Of a stretch of 64,000 bases of DNA, positions 12,490 through 27,124 are shown piece after piece. Every line of letters starts with the position of its first letter. The stretch's first letter is position 1. The translations under genes and the position numbers were made by a program. The notes under the pieces were generated by a model. That model worked only from the letters and a program-made list of their open reading frames with translations. It was not told the DNA's origin and ran no database searches. The DNA comes from Callaeas wilsoni (taxonomy: Eukaryota > Chordata > Aves > Passeriformes > Callaeidae), in the NCBI GenBank assembly GCA_013398955.1, contig VWPU01006248.1, positions 58,501 to 122,500 on the forward strand, given 5' to 3'.

Positions 12490-12495
12490 GTTAGT
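12487..12495 (+). promoter_or_regulatory. FOXP2: 5' splice donor of the FOXP2 exon
   Basis: CAG|GTTAGT matches the donor consensus MAG|GTRAGT at every position except a T at +3. It follows directly after the final PLQ codons, where the FOXP family peptide breaks before VPVSVAMM. Confidence 0.88.
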
Positions 12496-13989
12496 AAAGT
12501 CTGCTTGCTTTTGGGACCTTAATCTCAGGGAAGAGTGCCGTGCTCACTCACACATGAGGGCTGTGTGTCAATGCCTGTCCTCTAATGCCATATATGTGCA
12601 TATTCACATGCTGCAGGTTACAGGCTTCTTGCTGCTGACTTCACAGAAAAAATTCACTGTACGATACAAAAGCCTTTTGTGGCTATAGACGCTTAAAAGA
12701 TCTAAGACTGTCTGAGTTCAGTAACTGCGGTAGATTAAGTCTTTATTGACATGTTACAAAATTGGTATGTGATTTTTATACATCCATGGTTTAAATTGTA
12801 AAAACATGTTAATACTAAGAGCAAAAGAGTATCCATAAAAAAAAAAGAAAAGCTAAATAATTCACAGGTACAACATCTAAGTGACAGAGAAGTGTTCAGA
12901 AACTTATTAACACAAGTGCATGAAATTGTGAAAGAGCTTCTTCTGCCATTTTAGAATAAAACATATGTCATGAAGTTTCACATTAGGACGTTGTTGGGCT
13001 TTAGACTGTGAATGGGTAAACAGAAGTTCAGCTACTGAATAGTTATTTTAAATGCATTAGTACAAACATAAAGAGTTTTATTCTTGGAAAATTTTATCAG
13101 TGTGGTGTTTTTATGAGATATTAATTCATTTATTCCTAATGCAGAGTTCCATATGAAATTGCATTCTGCTGACAAAACTTGTTCTGTCTTGTATATAGAC
13201 CAAATATGAGTGCTTAAGTGCTGAATTACATTTTATTGCAGACAATTTTTTTTTTGTTCAGGAAATTAAAAGAAATGTAAATCCTACCATTCTCTTCCTC
13301 ACATCTATTTTTCTGGGTGAGCATTTATTCTCTTGGGACTTCCCCTGTTTTCTGATAGAGTAGAGTGTTTTTATCTCATTTTTAGTTTTTGTCATGCATA
13401 ATGAAAGACCCCAGGCACTAGAATGTATTTTTTTCTCCACCAGGGAGATGTGAAATTTGTTCACTTGTGCAGTTTCCAAATGTGATTCACATTGTCTCCT
13501 TTTCTTTGTGAAACTTGGTGGAGCAATGTTGGACACAGCAAACAGTTCCATATTCTTGATCAGCTCTCTTCAAATATAATTTTAAGATTTTATTTATTTG
13601 CTCGGAACCAAACAAGAATTTAGGAGGATGACTAAAGAAAATCGAAAAAGGAAAACATGACATGATGGCATCCTGCCATACAGTAGTTGTAGTCCACTCC
13701 TGGCTGAGACTGAGTCCTGGGACCCTCTCAACTTTTCACTCTTCACCCTTGACTTTGCCTTCTAAATGCAAATTCACATTTGTTTTGTATCAAATATCTT
13801 CTGCACTGAAGGCATGTAAGAAGAGTAGTCATAAAGGTAGAAGCTTATGAACTATGTGGGTTTTTTAGGTTTTTAAAGTGGAATTAGTGACCTTGAAGAG
13901 TTGAACCATGGAAATGATTGATTTAATGAATACTCTGAAAGTACTTCATTCTGCTAGCTCCTCATTCTGAAAGGTAACATGGGTTGTAC

Positions 13990-14235
13990 AAGGAGTGTAC
14001 AAGATCCATCTAGCCCTGTGTTCTGTCTCTAAATTGGCCAACAGCAGGCAATAAGGAAAGTATATGAAACAGGCAGAAATAGTGGTATTTCCCAGTATAT
14101 GGTTTCCAGTGATCTTACTTTAATCCTCCACCTTTTAAACCAGCACAGTCCAGGAGCTACTAACTTCTCTTCACATTCTCCAGTCATTTACAAACCTTCT
14201 TTTCAAGGTTAAAGACATCTGGGAGTGCACTGTTT
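13990..14235 (-). mobile_element. Ancient CR1-family LINE 3' region remnant, antisense
   Basis: The stretch CAAGATCCATCTAGCCCTGTG-TTCTGTCTC-(about 10 bases)-GGCCAACAGCAGGCAATAAGG matches the antisense layout of old amniote CR1 3' ends, in which a GATCATCTAGTCC-like block is followed by CCTGTCTCC and GGCCA.TAGCAG.TGC. Similarity is partial and no terminal octamers are seen. Boundaries are approximate. Confidence 0.55.
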
Positions 14236-17095
14236 GTGGTAGGCATTGGTGAAATGATAGAAAAACATGGTTAGAGGCAAAAGAGAGTCATGCACAGAAC
14301 CCAGAGGATGATGAGATGAAGAGAGGGAGACTTGTGCTTTCATGCTTTCAAAACACTAACCCTGGCCTGATGCCCCGTAAATGCTAGGGGTTGATGTGTT
14401 GGTGCTGTATCACTTGTTTCCCAGGAGGAGTCAGCATCTCATGAGTCATACTTGAGAGGCAGGAAGAAGAAAATAAAGCAAATAATTTTATTTTCAGAAT
14501 AATTACATGCTCCCTAAAGCCTAGGTTATTGTGTATGTTTCCAACCTTTTCTTCCATTATCATTGTGTACACAGTGTCTCTTATTGGCCTTGAACACTTC
14601 ATTTAGTTCATTTTTAAAGGAGAGGAAAAATGGAATTTGCTCCTAGACTTTGGTTTTATGTATCAAATACCATGTAAATTCAGGTATGAGCACAAACTAC
14701 ATTTTAATTTTCTTTTTTAGTGAAAAGGATGTATAAAGGTTTTGGACATGAGTCCTTGGAGCTTTTTTGTTTCTGTCTCTTACTGTCCATTGTTCATCAT
14801 GTAGTGGAAATTCACATTTTGATCATCATGTTGCCTGTTTGACCAAATACTGTCATAAAATTGTACAGCATTATTATTTTGTTATGCCAAATTTAATGGT
14901 AACTTTAGCCAAAATCTTCTAGCAGTAGAAATTGCTAGATTTGTATAAGGTTTACAAGATAAAAATTAAGGTTTATAAGACAAAAATACTTGTACTTGTG
15001 CTTGCGATTAAGAAAAGAGACTTCTCCCAATATTTTAAAATACTTCAAAATTAGTGTTTATCCAATTTCCTCTGTTTCAGAGCAATTCACTAGTCTGGCA
15101 ACTGTCACTATGTTAGAATAGATTTATAAATCTAGGAAAAATGCAATAAAACTTTTAAAACTAGCTCTGCAAGCAAATGTGGGTATTAGCCTTGCCATGC
15201 ATCTCTTGTGCTCTGTAGTTTGATGTAAACTATTCTTTTGTTCCACATAACAAAGAGGGAAAAACCCATTATTTATTTTAGTGGTCATCTTTTGGGGGGG
15301 AAAGTAGCATATGGTGTTTTTATGTATGTTCTCTCTGTTTCATAATGCGTCAAGTATTTTAGTGACTTACAGCACCTACTAGCTAATCAGCAAGTTGAAA
15401 GCTGATTGAAGAAACCTTCAAATTTGTGTCCTCAGCTTTGCAAAAGAGGGTGGTAAGTCATCATGTTCTACTGTGCTTTACTGAGGGGATGTCTTTAGAG
15501 GAAATGCTGAAATTTTCCTAGAATAATTTGAGTGTCTTTTGTATCCTCATGAAAAGCCTTTTTAAGTGTACCACTAGTTACATGATCTATTGTAAAAGTG
15601 CAAAAGTTTTTGTTTTAGTTTCTAATGCAAAAGTTATCTTTAATTAGTAGTCATCCTATATTTTCAGAGACAGGAGGCTTATATTTAGATTGCGAGTTAA
15701 CAGAATACCTGCAAATTTACAGTTTTAGATAGACACTTGTCTTGATCTACTATTACTTTGATTTACATTTGTCTGGGTTTCACACTGCAGATGGCATAAC
15801 CATTAGCATGTCTTATGTAAAACAGAAGAAGAAAAACCTCCTCTTTGACAAGCTTGAGTACCAATTGTGGTAGTGATTTTACTTTCATGTATAGATATCC
15901 GAATAAATGTATTTGAAACATGTTTATATATGCCATTCATTACACTGATGCACCAATTGAATGGATCCAATCAGTACATACATTGATTAATGACATATTG
16001 CAAAATAGCTATGGAGGGTTTGTGATGAGAGTTGAGGATAATCTTAACCTGCATATGATGAGATAATAGCATTTACTATTTTACTGTGCATCCAGTAAAA
16101 ATATTGCCATAGTAAGGTTAAGAATTTTGTAGTACCATTTTTTGTTTCAGAATATTTTTCTTTTCTGTGGAATTTGTTATAATGGTAATCCACAGTGACG
16201 CTTTCTAATTGCTTTCAAGGATTTCTCTCCCTATCATCAAATTTCCATAGTAGGCATAACGGAAAAATGTCACCTTGGGTCTTAGAACATGTAGTTCATT
16301 TTCCTAGGGCAGAAAGTCACTGTCCTTAGTGCTACTGAAGAACCTGGTATCATCTAGCTTGAGTTTTAAAACTGGCAGCTTTATTTTCATGTTACATTTA
16401 CAGTCATGAGCGAGACTTGGGGTTCTTCAAGAACTGTGAGAGAACAAGCATAACCCAAAGGTAAATGCTTTCAATTTTCTGCCATTGGTGGGTATTCGTG
16501 TCCAGCATTACAAGAATTTCCCTTCCAGGTAGGCAGTCTCTGTGCTTAGACTAATCTGTCCGTGATACACATACTGTTGTTGTCTGCATAGCATGGTGAT
16601 TTGCACAGCTGTAATTTTATTTGTTTGCCTAGTTGTTTCTATTCCGAGTAATGTCTTTAAAGGAGTAGTTTATTTTCATACAGTCAGCCTTTGAATGTTA
16701 TGTCGATTAGAATAAATAGATAATTATCTTCAGCCCCATAGTTTAATGTTTCTACAATGAATTGGCTAGTTGTTTTTTCCTTCAGGCTAGGAGATTTGTT
16801 GTTTCAACATCAGTACTAATGCATTCTATAAGAGGATGGCATGTCATGAAATCGTGACTCCTGGAATTGAAGGGTTAAGCTCAGTGTGTACCAAGCCTGT
16901 TGTACAAATATCATGCTGTATGGAGTGTTGAGTTGTTATGGTAAGCTTTGTTTATTTAGCATAAGCACTTCACTGAAGTGTAATAATTTGATAAAATTTG
17001 GGGAAAGTATACACTTAAGTTTAATTACTTAATTTTTATTGCACTGGTGCATAACATCAGAAGAACCACTTTTTTTTAAAGACACTCAAAATGCA

Positions 17096-17121
17096 AAAAT
17101 TTAGCATGAAAATTTAGCATG
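17096..17121. repeat. 13-bp exact tandem repeat
   Basis: AAAATTTAGCATG occurs twice head to tail (17096-17108, 17109-17121). Confidence 0.85.
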
Positions 17122-18969
17122 AAAAGATATTCATAGTCTCTTTTAACCTACTCTCCTTGCTTTACTCTCTCCTAGTTTGGTCATCTCCCTTTGGATCTTC
17201 ATATGGGCCTGAGTTTAAAATTCATTGCACATAATAAATAAGCAAACATATCATTAATATTGTAACCTTTAGTTACTTTTTAAAACATATATAAGGAGCT
17301 GATGAGAGATAAGAAATAGGGAATGTGGGAAAAAAGAAGCAAACCCCACTGCTTTTAAATTATATCCTCTGATTTAATGCACTTAGACTTCAGCTGTGCA
17401 TGCTTAATGTAAGTCAAAAAATGCCATTTTAAAAACAGCAAAAAAACTTGTTATGATTGTAACTTAGAGAGCTGTCTTTGCATTACATTGAACAAAAAAA
17501 AGAAATAAATCTAACTGGTCTAAAATTCTTTTTTCATAAACTGCATGTTTCATATTTCTGTTTATCTAATGCATGCTGCTAAGCATGAGAAGTAGGAGGA
17601 TTTTGTATATGGTAGAAAACACTGATATAGAAAGATGCGAATGCATAATATGTAGTGTAAGAGGAGAGTAGTGATAAACAGTCTTTCTCCCTCTTGAGTA
17701 TAATTCTAGAGGAAATGTGTGGCCTACATATAAGCAAACATTGAGGCTTGGGGTAAATTAAATTTGGAAGATAGCTGCTGGAAAATCATAAGTCCCATTT
17801 TCCCTTGTAAGTCTATTTGGAGGAATATGCAGTTATCCTCTTAGGTGCAGAAATTTGCATCAGTGATACCCACTCTAAAGGCAAGGATAACCCCAAGAGA
17901 TGGAAAGAAGGCAAGGAGTTATTTTTACGTCAGGTGGAGGGGGAAGGGAAAGGAGAAATACACATGTTCAAGCTTATATGGCATAGAAAAGAGGAGTTCC
18001 ATTAAGGAAGAGGTATAAATACAATAATAAAGAAAAAAACCTGGACATCGTTTCTTTCATTTACAGTGGAAGTGTCAGTATTACAAACTTGCTGGGAAGT
18101 TCTTATTTATATAGATAGAACGTGTTCCAAAGACTTATATCCTGTCTTTGACAATCTTTTCTACTCATGAAAACCCTTATTTGGCATCATGTTCCATCTT
18201 GCTGTAAAATCTTCTAATAACAGATTTACTTTAAGTCACATATTGCTCTTGAAAACTTCCAATATTGAAAACATACATCTACTAAGAAAGTGGCACTAGT
18301 TAGTATGGTTTCCTTTTTAATTTAAAGTATATATGCATCACCTTGAAGTGTTATCTCTTATTGTCATTTTCAGGAGTATAAAATATTCCAGCTAACCTTA
18401 TGTGTGATCTTTGTAACATAGGAGAATTTTAACTAGCAGTCTTATAACAGAAGTTCTCATAGAACAGATTCATCTGTACCTAATGGAGACAAAAAACCCC
18501 ACAAACCAGCTGATGCAGAGATCACATCTTTATCCTGACAACATTGTTGCAATACTATAAAATATTTTGTTTTCAGATGAAAAAAATGTTATGCAAGTTC
18601 TGTTTACAGATACTGAATGTGCAGAATACTAATTAGCATTATTATGTGATCAGGGATTTCAAGAGGCATTTTAATGTTAAAAACATGTCTGTGTTTAGAT
18701 TCTGATGTGTCAGTCTGTTACTGTGACTGTCCAGGAATTTTCACCTGCTTCACTGGAATGTCTTTCCTTTCCCCTTTTCTCTCTTGTTGATTCTGGTACT
18801 TCTAGAGAACTAGGAGTAGAGGGAGAACACACAGTCCAATTCTACATTCAGACTCAGAAAGGCAAGCCTTCAGAGAGAGTGTCTAGGTCTATTCACAGCC
18901 GCTTTTACAGAGCAAACTCATCTTTCCCTCACAGTAGAATCTGCAGCCTGTCTCACACCAGGAAATAAT

Positions 18970-19350
18970 GCTATGTATGGAATGAATGGACTGTTGTTTA
19001 AGTTCTGAACTATAGGAATCCCCAAGCCCTACTGAGAAGCTGATTTGCCTTCTTGAGCAGCTGGAAAGCTCTGTCACCCTGCTGGCCCTCCCAGCGCAGC
19101 CAACACACATGGCTGCGATTGCTCCTCTTTGGGCTGTGTGAGTAGTTCCACTGCAGAGCTGGGAGGTGTAGGTTCCCTTGAGCCACTTCTCCAGGCTCTT
19201 GCAACAGGTTGGATCAGCCTGATTCTCCTACCAGCTGGCTCATTGCCCAGAAAAGCTCATGAAGAGCTGAGAGGGAAAGTGTGAATGGTTCCCCACTCAG
19301 TGTGCAGCTCTATTAAAGGGTCTGCTCCCAGGCAGGGCCCTAATTATGCC
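18970..19350. other. Moderately GC-rich patch in intron
   Basis: The line 19081-19140 is 38 G+C of 60, well above the surrounding sequence, and CAGCTGG/CTGG-type words recur across 19050-19260. CpG count is low. I recognise no exon, promoter or repeat family in it. Confidence 0.4.
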
Positions 19351-21071
19351 AGTTTAGGATCGCACCACTCAAGCAAGGCTCTCCTGATACTCTTGAATTT
19401 GGAAAACACATTAGTGTACGTCAATTTAGAAATTACTAAAGCAGGAACAGCAACTAAACAAAATAGTCTATGAATGCTCTAGATGGGGGTAGATATTTCA
19501 GAATTGTTTCTAGTTAATTTATTATTGAGGAAAGTCTCTCTTTTTTCTTTTTTCCCCAGCCAAAGGTTTTCCCTTTCATCAGGCAGTTATAAAGTCAAAA
19601 AAATTTTTGGACAAAAACAAAGTTCTGTGACAAAACAATGAAGGTTTTTCAGCTAATAGTAGCATATGCAACTTTGCACATGAAATTTCAGTTTCTCTCC
19701 ATGGCCATTCAAGGCATTCCTTGAGCTGATTTCTTCACATACTTTTCAGATTAAATTCTGCTTTGTGAATTGAATTATTTTCTTGACATTTTCTAATTGT
19801 TTGACATTATTTTGTGATGTCATAGTTGCCCAGTTGCTGTACCAAGCAAGCTGACTTTACTGGGGGTGTGAGGAGCCAGCTAATCAGGTATCTGAATGTA
19901 TGCCAAGATCAACATAGGTGTTAATTTTAGTTTGCCATCACTTGGGATGTATACATGTAAAATTGTGTTAAAAAGTGTTAAAATAATCCAAATGATCACA
20001 TAGTACGCAGTAATGCTACAGAAGAAAAGCATATGAGTATGCATGCTGATGAAAAAGCAGTCGCACAATGGGGTAGAAAAGCATATTGGCCCATCCTATT
20101 GTGGAAGGAGGTTGTCAGCAATTGCCACTTTGATGTTCTAGGTCTTTTCATGCCTTCTTATGCTTCTGGTATTTTCTTGAGACAGACAGATGAAGGTCTT
20201 ACAAAATAGAATTAATGGTGAAAAATTTACTAAACACTACTTCAGTGCTTTACTGCTTGATTATGTGAACCTTTGAAAAGCAATTGTATAATAATAATAT
20301 GTACAAAAGGAACTGTACAGTGTTTCAACAACATCAATATGCTTCAAGGATCTTACCAAGAACTTGAGGTATAAATGAAGAATGAGATTTTCCCACAAGT
20401 ATTCACAGTAAATCCATTTATTCAATAAATATACTTTCAGTCTAATAGGAAAGACAGCTTCCACAGTATTTAGGAGAACGAATACAGTAACCCAGCGTGA
20501 GAAAAAAAATATCAAAATCAACTCTGTACTTGCAGAAGTGATTTCTAAATTGATGCAGCTGTAATTTAGTGCACAGATAACGATGGACTTCATGCTTAGG
20601 AATAATCAGATTTCCAAATTTAAGTAAAATATTTCATAATAGAAGATTTAGAGTGAAATCATAGGCAAAACAATGTATATTTCTTTTAAGAGCAGAATAG
20701 TATACCATGAAAATCCTTGCATTGAGGGCATAGTATCTGAAGGGGAATTAATAATGCAAATTCAGAGGCAAATTGTGATTGATGTTGGTGTATACAGAAA
20801 AATATTTCTTGATTAGAAATGGCTGAACCCATAATCTGTGTAAGGAAGAAAAAATGCCAAACTCCAAGCCTTCCGTAGCAACAGGGGGCATGTATTTCAC
20901 CCACAAAAAACAAAATAGGAAGATAGGGTTTACAAGAGGGCTGGACTGTTGTACAAGATTGATATCTTTGAAAAATTTAATTTAGAAAATAAATTCTAGT
21001 AAATGTTGGAAAATACAGAAAAAAAAATATATGGTCATGTGCTTAAGAACTGAGAATTTTTTTTTCTTTAG

Positions 21072-21118
21072 TCTTACGTCCATCACGTAAGAAATGAAAT
21101 GAAATGAATGAATTCATT
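21072..21118. repeat. Hairpin, GAAAT microsatellite and palindrome cluster
   Basis: TCTTACGT and ACGTAAGA form a perfect 8-bp stem around CCATC (21072-21092). It abuts three GAAAT units (21091-21105) and the 12-bp palindrome AATGAATTCATT (21107-21118). Confidence 0.75.
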
Positions 21119-24100
21119 TCCATAAATGAAAACGGAAAAGAGAAGCTCAGTGTTTTGGTCACTGTATGACTGCAAATGACCAGAAATGTAACACAGGCAA
21201 GAAAAAATAAGAAATTTAAAACTGTGTTTCCAATTAAAATAAGGAAATATTAATTCCAGTTTTTAAAGCGATCTTTGAGAGATCATCTGGAATAATGGAG
21301 CTATGCAATTCACCTAATTTCTGGTGCCTTATTGGTATATTAGAAATGTACTCCATATAGGTTCTGCTGAAAGATTCAGGGTTCTAGTACCAATGCCCTG
21401 AAAATCCATGGAGTGAAGGTATCTCACTGTTTTGACTGTGACTGATAGCTCAGCATACTTGTTACACACCTACAGTGAGGTTGTGTAAAGTCTGGATACA
21501 TTTTTATGCTATAAAAGTCCAAGAAAGTGTCCTCCAGAAAAGGTGAATACAGGCTGAAACGCTGGGATTGCTCTGTGCAATTTGGGTCAAAAAGCAAACT
21601 TTAGGAATTAAGAAATATCTGTCGTATTTTTTTAAAAGAGTTTTAAATATGGTAACATGCAACTAAGGTAAGCATGAATGAACTATAGAAAACAAAGTTT
21701 TTCACTGTGCAGAGAAAAGAGTTCTGGAACACTGTTCTAGTAGAAGCACTGGAACCAATAGCCACCACCCAAACATTTTACCCGCTTAAAGTTACAGCTT
21801 CACAACTTAGAAAGGGATTTATGTAACGTGAATTAGAATAATAAAACAAAAAGTAAAACTCAGAAAGTCTCTTCTGGTCCTGAACTGTTGTGATATTCTT
21901 TGTTGCTGTTTTCTTAAAAAATGTAAAGACTCATTGAGGCTATTCTAAAGGGATTTTAATGCCTTCTTAAAGTTACAGAATTTACCTGAAACGCCCTAAA
22001 GAAAATTATAGTTTAATATTTTTTCAGAAATAATTTTTATTTTCTGCATAGTTATGTCCTGCTTTCTGAATAGAAAAGACTGAAAACTAGATAGTAACAA
22101 ACACTTAGTAAAATTCAGGTAGCATCCTAAATTCACAACATTTCATCTATTTAAATTCACTTTCAGTGTATGACCATTTTGGATATTTTAATCCTCACTT
22201 GTTAGATTACAATAAAGCATTTCTGTGAACATAGTCTAAGTAGCTGTAGCTTTCCCATAATTTAATATAATCTGGACTTTTTCAGGCTGTTAGATACAAA
22301 AATGTATTGATTTCGTAATTATCAGTAAGACTTGTAAGAAATACCACCGAATTAATAAATATGAACATTTTTAATAGGAAGGCATTTATTCTAAAAGTAA
22401 TTTGCTTTTCATGGCGCTAAATTCACTGAAAAAAGAGACAGAATTTATTTTAAAAACCCAACCAACTTGTAAAATACTTTTTTCTTCCAAAAATACCCAC
22501 ATTCAGAATGTTTTAGAGCGTTTATAATGTTGAGGTGATTGTCTCATAGTGCCTGAAAATAAAATGAATTAGTCTAACAACCCACTTATGAGATCATTAT
22601 TATTGCAACCATTTTAAGGTCTGGCATATACAGTGACCCAGTAAGTCTCAGAGTCAAGATTAAGAGAGGGAGCTCTTTTCCACATTAAGAAAAGTCATGC
22701 CAGTTTAGCATCCAGAAAAACAGTTTAGTCTAGAAATTTTTAATTTTTTCTGGGTGGGGCATACTTGGTTAGAGTTCTTTGAGTGAGTATTCAATCATTT
22801 TAATTGGGCTGGAGGGTAGAGTTTGTACTCTAATACTCCAGCCATGCATCTAGAAGCAAATAATTATGACTTTGTGTATTATTCTTTGGAATATTGGTAG
22901 TTAAGAAACGTAAGTGCAGTTGTATCAGCCTTAATAGCTTTAATAATAGTGTCCTAAAATGCATCCAGAGATGTATCAGCAGCTGTTAAGACTGATTTCC
23001 TAATCCTCTGGGGTTTTGGTAGCATTGCCAAGATAAATTGAAATAGTAAAACCTGCCAATTGATTATAGGGGTTGGATTGTCAAGATAAAATATTTATCT
23101 AATTTTGTTTGATTTATTAGTTTGGGGGTTTTTTTGAATGTAAGTATAGTAAGTTACTAGAAGTGCTTTTAGACAGGTTTGAATACAGTAATGGCATCAT
23201 CTTTAAAGTAAGTGCCAGTGTAATGAAAAGTCACCGAACGATTTGATAATATTTATTATATGTGGAATCATTTAACTTTTTAAAGTGAAAACTCTAAGTA
23301 ATTTTAGTGATAGCAGTATTGGACCTCTTCTTGTAGTTAGGGGGAGATCTATCATATCAGAGATGCTGTTGCATCACATGATTTGCACAAAAATTGGTTC
23401 TCAGTTAAACCTCCATGAATTGCAAAGATTCTAGGAGGAACTCATAAGCAGAATCCTATTTCAGAGAAGAATTCTTGTTACTTAAGTCACTTTCCCCACC
23501 CCATAAAACTGTCAACAGAAATTCTAAAAAGATTTTGAAAACTTATATTTCACCCTGCAGATAATTTTATATTTTCCTTGTCTTTTCCTTGGTGATTACA
23601 CATCATTAGCACAGAGCCTTTAGAATGGTGCCACAAAAATGGTGAATACATTTCTTCCTCTTTTCATTCTGGGACATTTATTGTTGTGATTTTCATTTCA
23701 TTACATATAAACTTTTTTAGTTTCTCTATTAATTATTAATTTTAAATATGTTCAACACAAGAAGGGTATCTTTTGTAGAATCATAATTAGTGTGCTTTCT
23801 GTCTTAGAGAAAAAGTAGCAAGAAACTGTTGTTTTGACAAATACCGGTCTAGACACTTGGCTAGATAGTCAAGCAGTCCATGATCAAAAATCCACTGGTT
23901 TTAAACTTAAAATGCATTAGATTTCATCCTCAGTATTGATCTCATAGGTAGGATGAAACTTTTATTTTCATTGTTCTTACTATTGTAGTTATGAAAGCTT
24001 TGTGTTAGAGATTTGAGTTCACTTGTATTATAAACGGTACGAAATTTTAATGTGGATCAGATATCCAGAGAGTGTGCAGCACATTCGGGCATTACTAACA

Positions 24101-25784
24101 GAGTGCAAGGAAGGAAAAAGAGCCACAGAGACCCACAGAGACATGCATCATTGACGTACGTATTCAAGAGGGACTGAACAGCAGGCAGCTAGCTTATGCT
24201 TGTACACCTCTGACTGTATTTCATGCCCAACTGTGCGAGCACAAGGAATACGTATATATTATGCACACTTTTAAGAGACTACCAAAATCCATTGGCTCAA
24301 GTTTTGAATATTCCTTGGTAAAGGAGAAGGAGATACTATCCATACAGAGCCGAAGGTCTCTACTCTTTTATCATCCCCCAGCTCTTGTAGTTCTTCTGAG
24401 GGTCCACAGGTTCTAATCATTCTGTTGCACTTTGTGGAGTAAAAGACACGAAATTAAGCTGAAAGGATGATGTAGGTTTTCAAGCAACCTATATCCAAGC
24501 TTGGGAACGCATCTCAATATTCGTCTGCCATTGTGCTTGTTCTCTTTGGTCACTGAGTATTGACCACTGTTAAAAGCAGCCCAGTAGGCTAAATGATAAT
24601 TTCATGTAATTCAGTTTGCCATTCTTCTGTCTTTTCAAGCAATATCCAGAAGCCAACATGTTTTTCTTCTGATGATGTGCTTTTGACCATTCAAGTGAAC
24701 TTGACTTCCTGCCAAGAACACTCTGATTTCACCAGCAAACTTCACATTTCCCAAATCATAATCCATTGGATTTCTCACAACTGCTTTTAGTCATGCTTTT
24801 AAGATGGAAACCCCTAAAAATATCTAACCTGTCCCAGTTCAACCTCTTAATGAACAATTCTCTTTGTGACACAATGCTGACATCAGGGTGTCGCAGTATG
24901 CATTTTGCTAGCCATAATTACTTTCCATAGTGGTGGAAAGATTGGATTAATATGATTAAGCACAAGGAAAATACTTGAGGCCTCAAATGATTTCAAGCTA
25001 CATAGCCACTTTCTAACACCACAGAGTGAATCAGATGCTCAACGTGTGTCATGCTTTAAAAGTGATTAAAAAGGGGCCTTCAAAAAGAGAAAGGTAGTAC
25101 CTCAGTTCCATTGGAAGTTCCATGGCACTTCTGTGAATTTGTATCTGTGTTACGGCTTTGACCGTGCAGGCAGTGAAGCCCAGACCTTCAGATTCCTGGT
25201 CCTACATACAGGACTTCAGTGTCTCTCTCACCGTAAGGAAAAGTGATCTTCCCTTTTATGTCTTCACTTCCCATATAAATAACCCACAGTAAATAAAAAG
25301 GAGAGAAAGGGTGCCTGCATTCTTTAGAAGTGAGGGAAGCATTTAAAAAAGCCTCTATAACACAATTCTTTAAGAAGGTTCCATTCTTTTGATGTGTCAG
25401 TCTATCACCTACCATTAATTTGGTGAAAAAACCATGGAACACGATATCAAGGTAAGTTATAAACCTAATTTTAACTTTATTGTGAGCTACAGTCCACATA
25501 TAATCTCATCTAAAATGCTGCTATGAAAATAGGCAAAATGAAATTCTTTTATTGACTGTCCTGTTCTGGAATGAGCTAAATTTCAATTTTGTAGAAAGTT
25601 AAATAAGTACTAAAAGAAAGTGACAAAGAATTACTTAGAGGCAGAACATAGACTTAGCTTGAGAGAATATTTATTTCAATATGCAATTGAGGCTTTTTTG
25701 TTGTATTTCAGACACTTTGTGTGTTTCTGGGTATACTGTTTTCCTAATTAAAATATCAGATATTCTTATATACATATTATTTAC

Positions 25785-25807
25785 ATATATATATATATAT
25801 ATATATA
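25785..25807. repeat. AT dinucleotide microsatellite
   Basis: An uninterrupted run of about 11 AT units. Confidence 0.9.
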
Positions 25808-27124
25808 AAAGATAATTTTTCAGTGTAAATCTTCTTCTGGGTCTGACAAAAACAGCAATGAAATTGTTCTAGGAGATGGTGGTAATTAAAAAATATTTTG
25901 TGTTTCCTTTTTCCTAAGACCAATGTCTGTGTTTCTACTCTGAGACATCCAAGAGAGGCAAAAGTACTTGATACGGTTATGATAAAATGGCTCACCTTAA
26001 GCGTAAGACATATATGAAAGATTAGGGTATGATCTTACTCCTAGTAGGCAATTTATGATTTACATCTCTTACATTGAGGCTAATTTTAGATAAAAGATTG
26101 TGCTAGTTTTTCTGCTGATCAGCTCTCCCTAGTGTAGTCATCCATCCCACGCTTCCTTTGATAAGAGTGTTTATCATTGTGAAAAAAAATATGAAGGGAA
26201 CTGAAGGCCTCATCAGGAAGAGTGGCTGCTTTTATACCCCTCACACAAAAGTGTGTGTACCAAACTCCACAGCAGTTGCTTTCAAGAATTTTCTGAGTTT
26301 CAAAATCACAGTACAGCTTTGCATTTGAAATGAGGATGTGTGAACAAATTGATGAAGGTATCATGTTGTGTCATTTGATGTTCATATCAGATTTTTTAAT
26401 CTAACATTAAAAGATTTGCAATATGTTGGGCATGTTATCCAGCTTCTACATGCTAATACATTGGTAGAGTTGTTTTAAAATACGTTTGCTGAGAATTTTG
26501 ACTTTATTACTTGTTCATTAGCAGAATCCTGATTTCTAGTAATGTTTAACATCAGTTGGTGCTTTTCTTCCCAGTCCAGGTATTACTGATGTACAAACAT
26601 TGGTTTAATGTGCACAGGCTGTTTAACTTTGATCTTTTTTATTTTCTTTCAAAAGTTTTTGTGTGACACACGATGTCTTGAGATACAAATATTAGTTGAC
26701 ATGTCTATCTAGTTGGGCAGGACTACAGCAAACAGTGAATGCTTGCATTTTCTTCTGCTGCATCAGCACAGAGAGTTTCTGAGTCATTTGACTCAACTTT
26801 GGGGATGTTTCTTAGTGTGCTTAAAACTGTGCTCAGCAAAGGCTGATGCAGTATCTCATCCAGTCAACCTATAAAATAATGGCAAAACATGGAATTTGTT
26901 TCATTTCTTTCTAGCCTGGAGAGGCTAAATATTTAGTGGAAAAAAGGAATATGGAGAAATTTCCCAGTCCAGAGTCCTGCTAAGTCACCTAGAAAGTACC
27001 AGGCATCTGTATCAAAATAAATTATTCCCAGGAGTTATGCAGCATGGTCTCTGCTTCACATTGTAGAAGTGTCTCTCTTTTACAAAATATTTTTTCCTTT
27101 TTATTTGTTTGACAGCTAAATGAT

